A DNA stretch of 64,000 nucleotides from Devosia algicola (GTDB taxonomy: Bacteria > Pseudomonadota > Alphaproteobacteria > Rhizobiales > Devosiaceae). The notes under the pieces were generated by a model that ran no database searches, was not told the DNA's origin, and saw only the letters and a list, made by a program, of their open reading frames with translations. The position numbers and the translations under genes are program-made. The stretch covers positions 744,001 through 808,000 of the forward strand of contig NZ_CP118246.1 of the NCBI RefSeq assembly GCF_028816455.1. The letters run 5' to 3'. Positions 62,941-64,000 of this stretch are shown one piece after another; within the stretch, counting starts at the first letter, position 1; every line of letters starts with the position of its first letter.

Positions 62941-63751
62941 TTACGACTGTTCGGCCTCCCGCGCGGCTTCTGCGGCCGCACGTTTGCGCTCAACCCAGCG
63001 CACCGACATGATTGAAAGGCTCGTAAAGCAGGTACATTGGCAGGGCAAGACCAAGCTGTGAAATTGGATCAGGCGGCGTAATGAAAGCCGCAAACAACAA
63101 GATCCCGACAACAGCATAGCGACGGCCAACCTTCAGCTGGGCCACATTGACCAGGTCAATCTGCGCCAACAATGTCAAAACCACCGGAAGCTGGAAACAG
63201 ATGCCAAACGCCAAAATAAGCGTCATCGCTAGTCCCAGATATTCTGAAACACTGGTCAGCATCTTGATTTCGTCGGTCTGCATCCCCGCAAAAAAGTGCA
63301 GTGCCATTGGCAGCACGGCAAAATAGACCATGCACACGCCGGCGAGAAAAAAGATCGGCGTCGCGATCAGATATGGCACGAACGCTTTTCGCTCATGCTT
63401 ATAGAGGCCTGGCGCCACAAACATATAGATCTGCGCGGCAATAAACGGAAAGCCAAGAAACATTGCCCCGAAAAACGCCAGGTTAAGTTGGGTAAAAAAG
63501 AATTCTTGGGGTGCGGTATAGATGAGCTCAAGATCACCGGGATTTGAGTAAATCGACCGATAAGGCCCCAACAGGACGTTAAATATCTGTCCGGCGAAAA
63601 TGAAACAAACGATCATCAGGACCACCAGCGCAATGGCTGAATAGATAAGCCGTTTGCGCAACTCGATTAGATGCTCGAGCAAAGGGGCCTCGCTGCCAAC
63701 GAGTTCGTCGTCGCTCTTGGACTTGTCTTCAATCTGTGGCGCGTCGACCAT
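62941..63751 (-). CDS. tatC: Sec-independent translocase TatC, one-base frame break near the end
   Basis: About 269 residues after repair. Six transmembrane segments; SEAPLLEHLIELRKRLIYSA is the conserved cytoplasmic N terminus that binds twin-arginine signals, and FGICFQLPVVLTLLAQIDLV lies in the later helices. The break at AGGCTC 63017-63022 replaces the tail; AGCTC gives LALPMYLLYELSIMSVRWVE and the tail KRAAAEAAREAEQS. Directly follows tatB with 3 bases between. Confidence 0.94.
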
Positions 63752-63754
63752 GAA

Positions 63755-64000
63755 CTAAACTTCCCCGGCTTTCGCGCTGTCCGATGTGGATGTATTGGGT
63801 ACGCTGTCGCTGGGCTTCTTTGCCGGCGTTGCTGCGATTGTTTTGGGTGCAGCCACCTTGCGTGCCGCGCTCTTTCTAGCCGCAGGTTTTTTGCTTGCAG
63901 ATGCTGAACTGGTCTTCGCCTTGGCGCCAGCCGGTTTAGAAACGGCACGCTTGGGCGGCCCCTTACCTGCCGCCGCTGGTTTAATCGCTGTGGCGGTTTT
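63755..64000 (-). CDS. tatB: TatB, C-terminal tail only (5' end outside window)
   Basis: 81 residues of the C-terminal tail, rich in Ala, Lys, Pro and Ser (KPAGAKAKTSSASASKKPAA ... DSAKAGEV), ending in TAG at 63755. The membrane helix and amphipathic helix that would prove TatB lie outside the window. Identified by the low-complexity tail typical of alphaproteobacterial TatB and by position directly upstream of tatC. Confidence 0.7.
   Translation of the reverse strand, partial: KTATAIKPAAAGKGPPKRAVSKPAGAKAKTSSASASKKPAARKSAARKVAAPKTIAATPAKKPSDSVPNTSTSDSAKAGEV

Noticed and set aside
5213..63022. Programmed +1 translational frameshifting at AGGCTC/GATCTC
   Set aside because: The motif occurs on coding and non-coding strands and in different codon phases, and intact AGCTC codons coexist. 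A ribosomal signal would need fixed strand and phase.
5213..63022. Genome decay with many pseudogenes
   Set aside because: The broken genes are essential and otherwise well conserved, with exactly one surplus base each at a fixed motif and no other stops or deletions.
1..64000. CRISPR array, insertion sequence, prophage or tRNA/rRNA genes
   Set aside because: No spaced direct repeats, no transposase or integrase frames and no tRNA- or rRNA-like sequence were recognised in the gaps, which are nearly all under 300 bases.

Overview
The window is chromosomal DNA of an alphaproteobacterium. The evidence is gene content and order: dusB-ntrB-ntrC-ntrY-ntrX-hfq-hflX, an ispD-ispF fusion, pyruvate dehydrogenase E1-beta carrying its own lipoyl domain, the HdaA form of the DnaA regulator, secDF-yajC next to a Mth938-domain protein and a squalene/phytoene-synthase-like protein, and a LexA box of the alphaproteobacterial direct-repeat type (GTTC-N7-GTTC). 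I cannot name the order or genus. Almost everything is core housekeeping. I see no insertion sequence, prophage, CRISPR array, rRNA or tRNA.

Layout. 1-2.9 kb (+): 3' end of metG, tatD, a metallo-beta-lactamase protein. 2.9-5.7 kb: epmB (kamA-like) and epmA (-), then efp (+), a complete set for beta-lysylation of EF-P Lys34. 6-8.5 kb: mazG (+), hflX and hfq (-). 8.6-16.1 kb (-): ntrX, ntrY, ntrC, ntrB, dusB, two nitrogen-type two-component pairs in one overlapping run. 16.2-17.9 kb (+): ispDF, cinA-type amidase. 17.9-26 kb (-): ratA-like, lipA, lpd, an SGNH hydrolase, pdhC, pdhB, pdhA, ftsB, i.e. the whole pyruvate dehydrogenase complex plus its lipoylation enzyme. 26-32.4 kb (-): a Dabb protein, maeB, an EAL phosphodiesterase, aspS. 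32.6-39.3 kb: rnd (+), then ppx, ppk, hdaA and an AI-2E permease (-). 39.4-41.1 kb (+): purM-purN. 41-44 kb (-): gyrA. 44-47 kb (+): MMPL/RND transporter and an exported protein. 47-51 kb: ssb (-) and uvrA (+), divergent around a LexA-controlled region, followed by two DUF1127 micro-proteins. 51.8-64 kb: a GST, trmFO, the Ndufaf6-like and Mth938 proteins, secF, secD, yajC, a DUF815 ATPase, an NlpD-like lipoprotein, surE, serS, tatC and the 3' end of tatB.

The most striking property is not a gene. More than twenty of these single-copy, mostly essential genes are broken by exactly one extra base. By my alignment to family sequence, 26 such insertions all lie directly 5' of a CTC triplet on one strand (directly 3' of GAG on the other). 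They fall on both strands and in all reading frames, nearly always at AGCTC (seen as AGGCTC or AGCCTC) or at GACTC/GATTC (seen as GATCTC). Only two other indels were clear, both base losses in homopolymers. Removing the one base restores every protein. The simplest reading is a motif-specific consensus error, perhaps over a modified base; the GANTC subset matches the CcrM methylation motif. A genuine motif-targeted mutational process is the exciting alternative. Gene coordinates below span the full restored reading frame, and each affected entry gives its break point.
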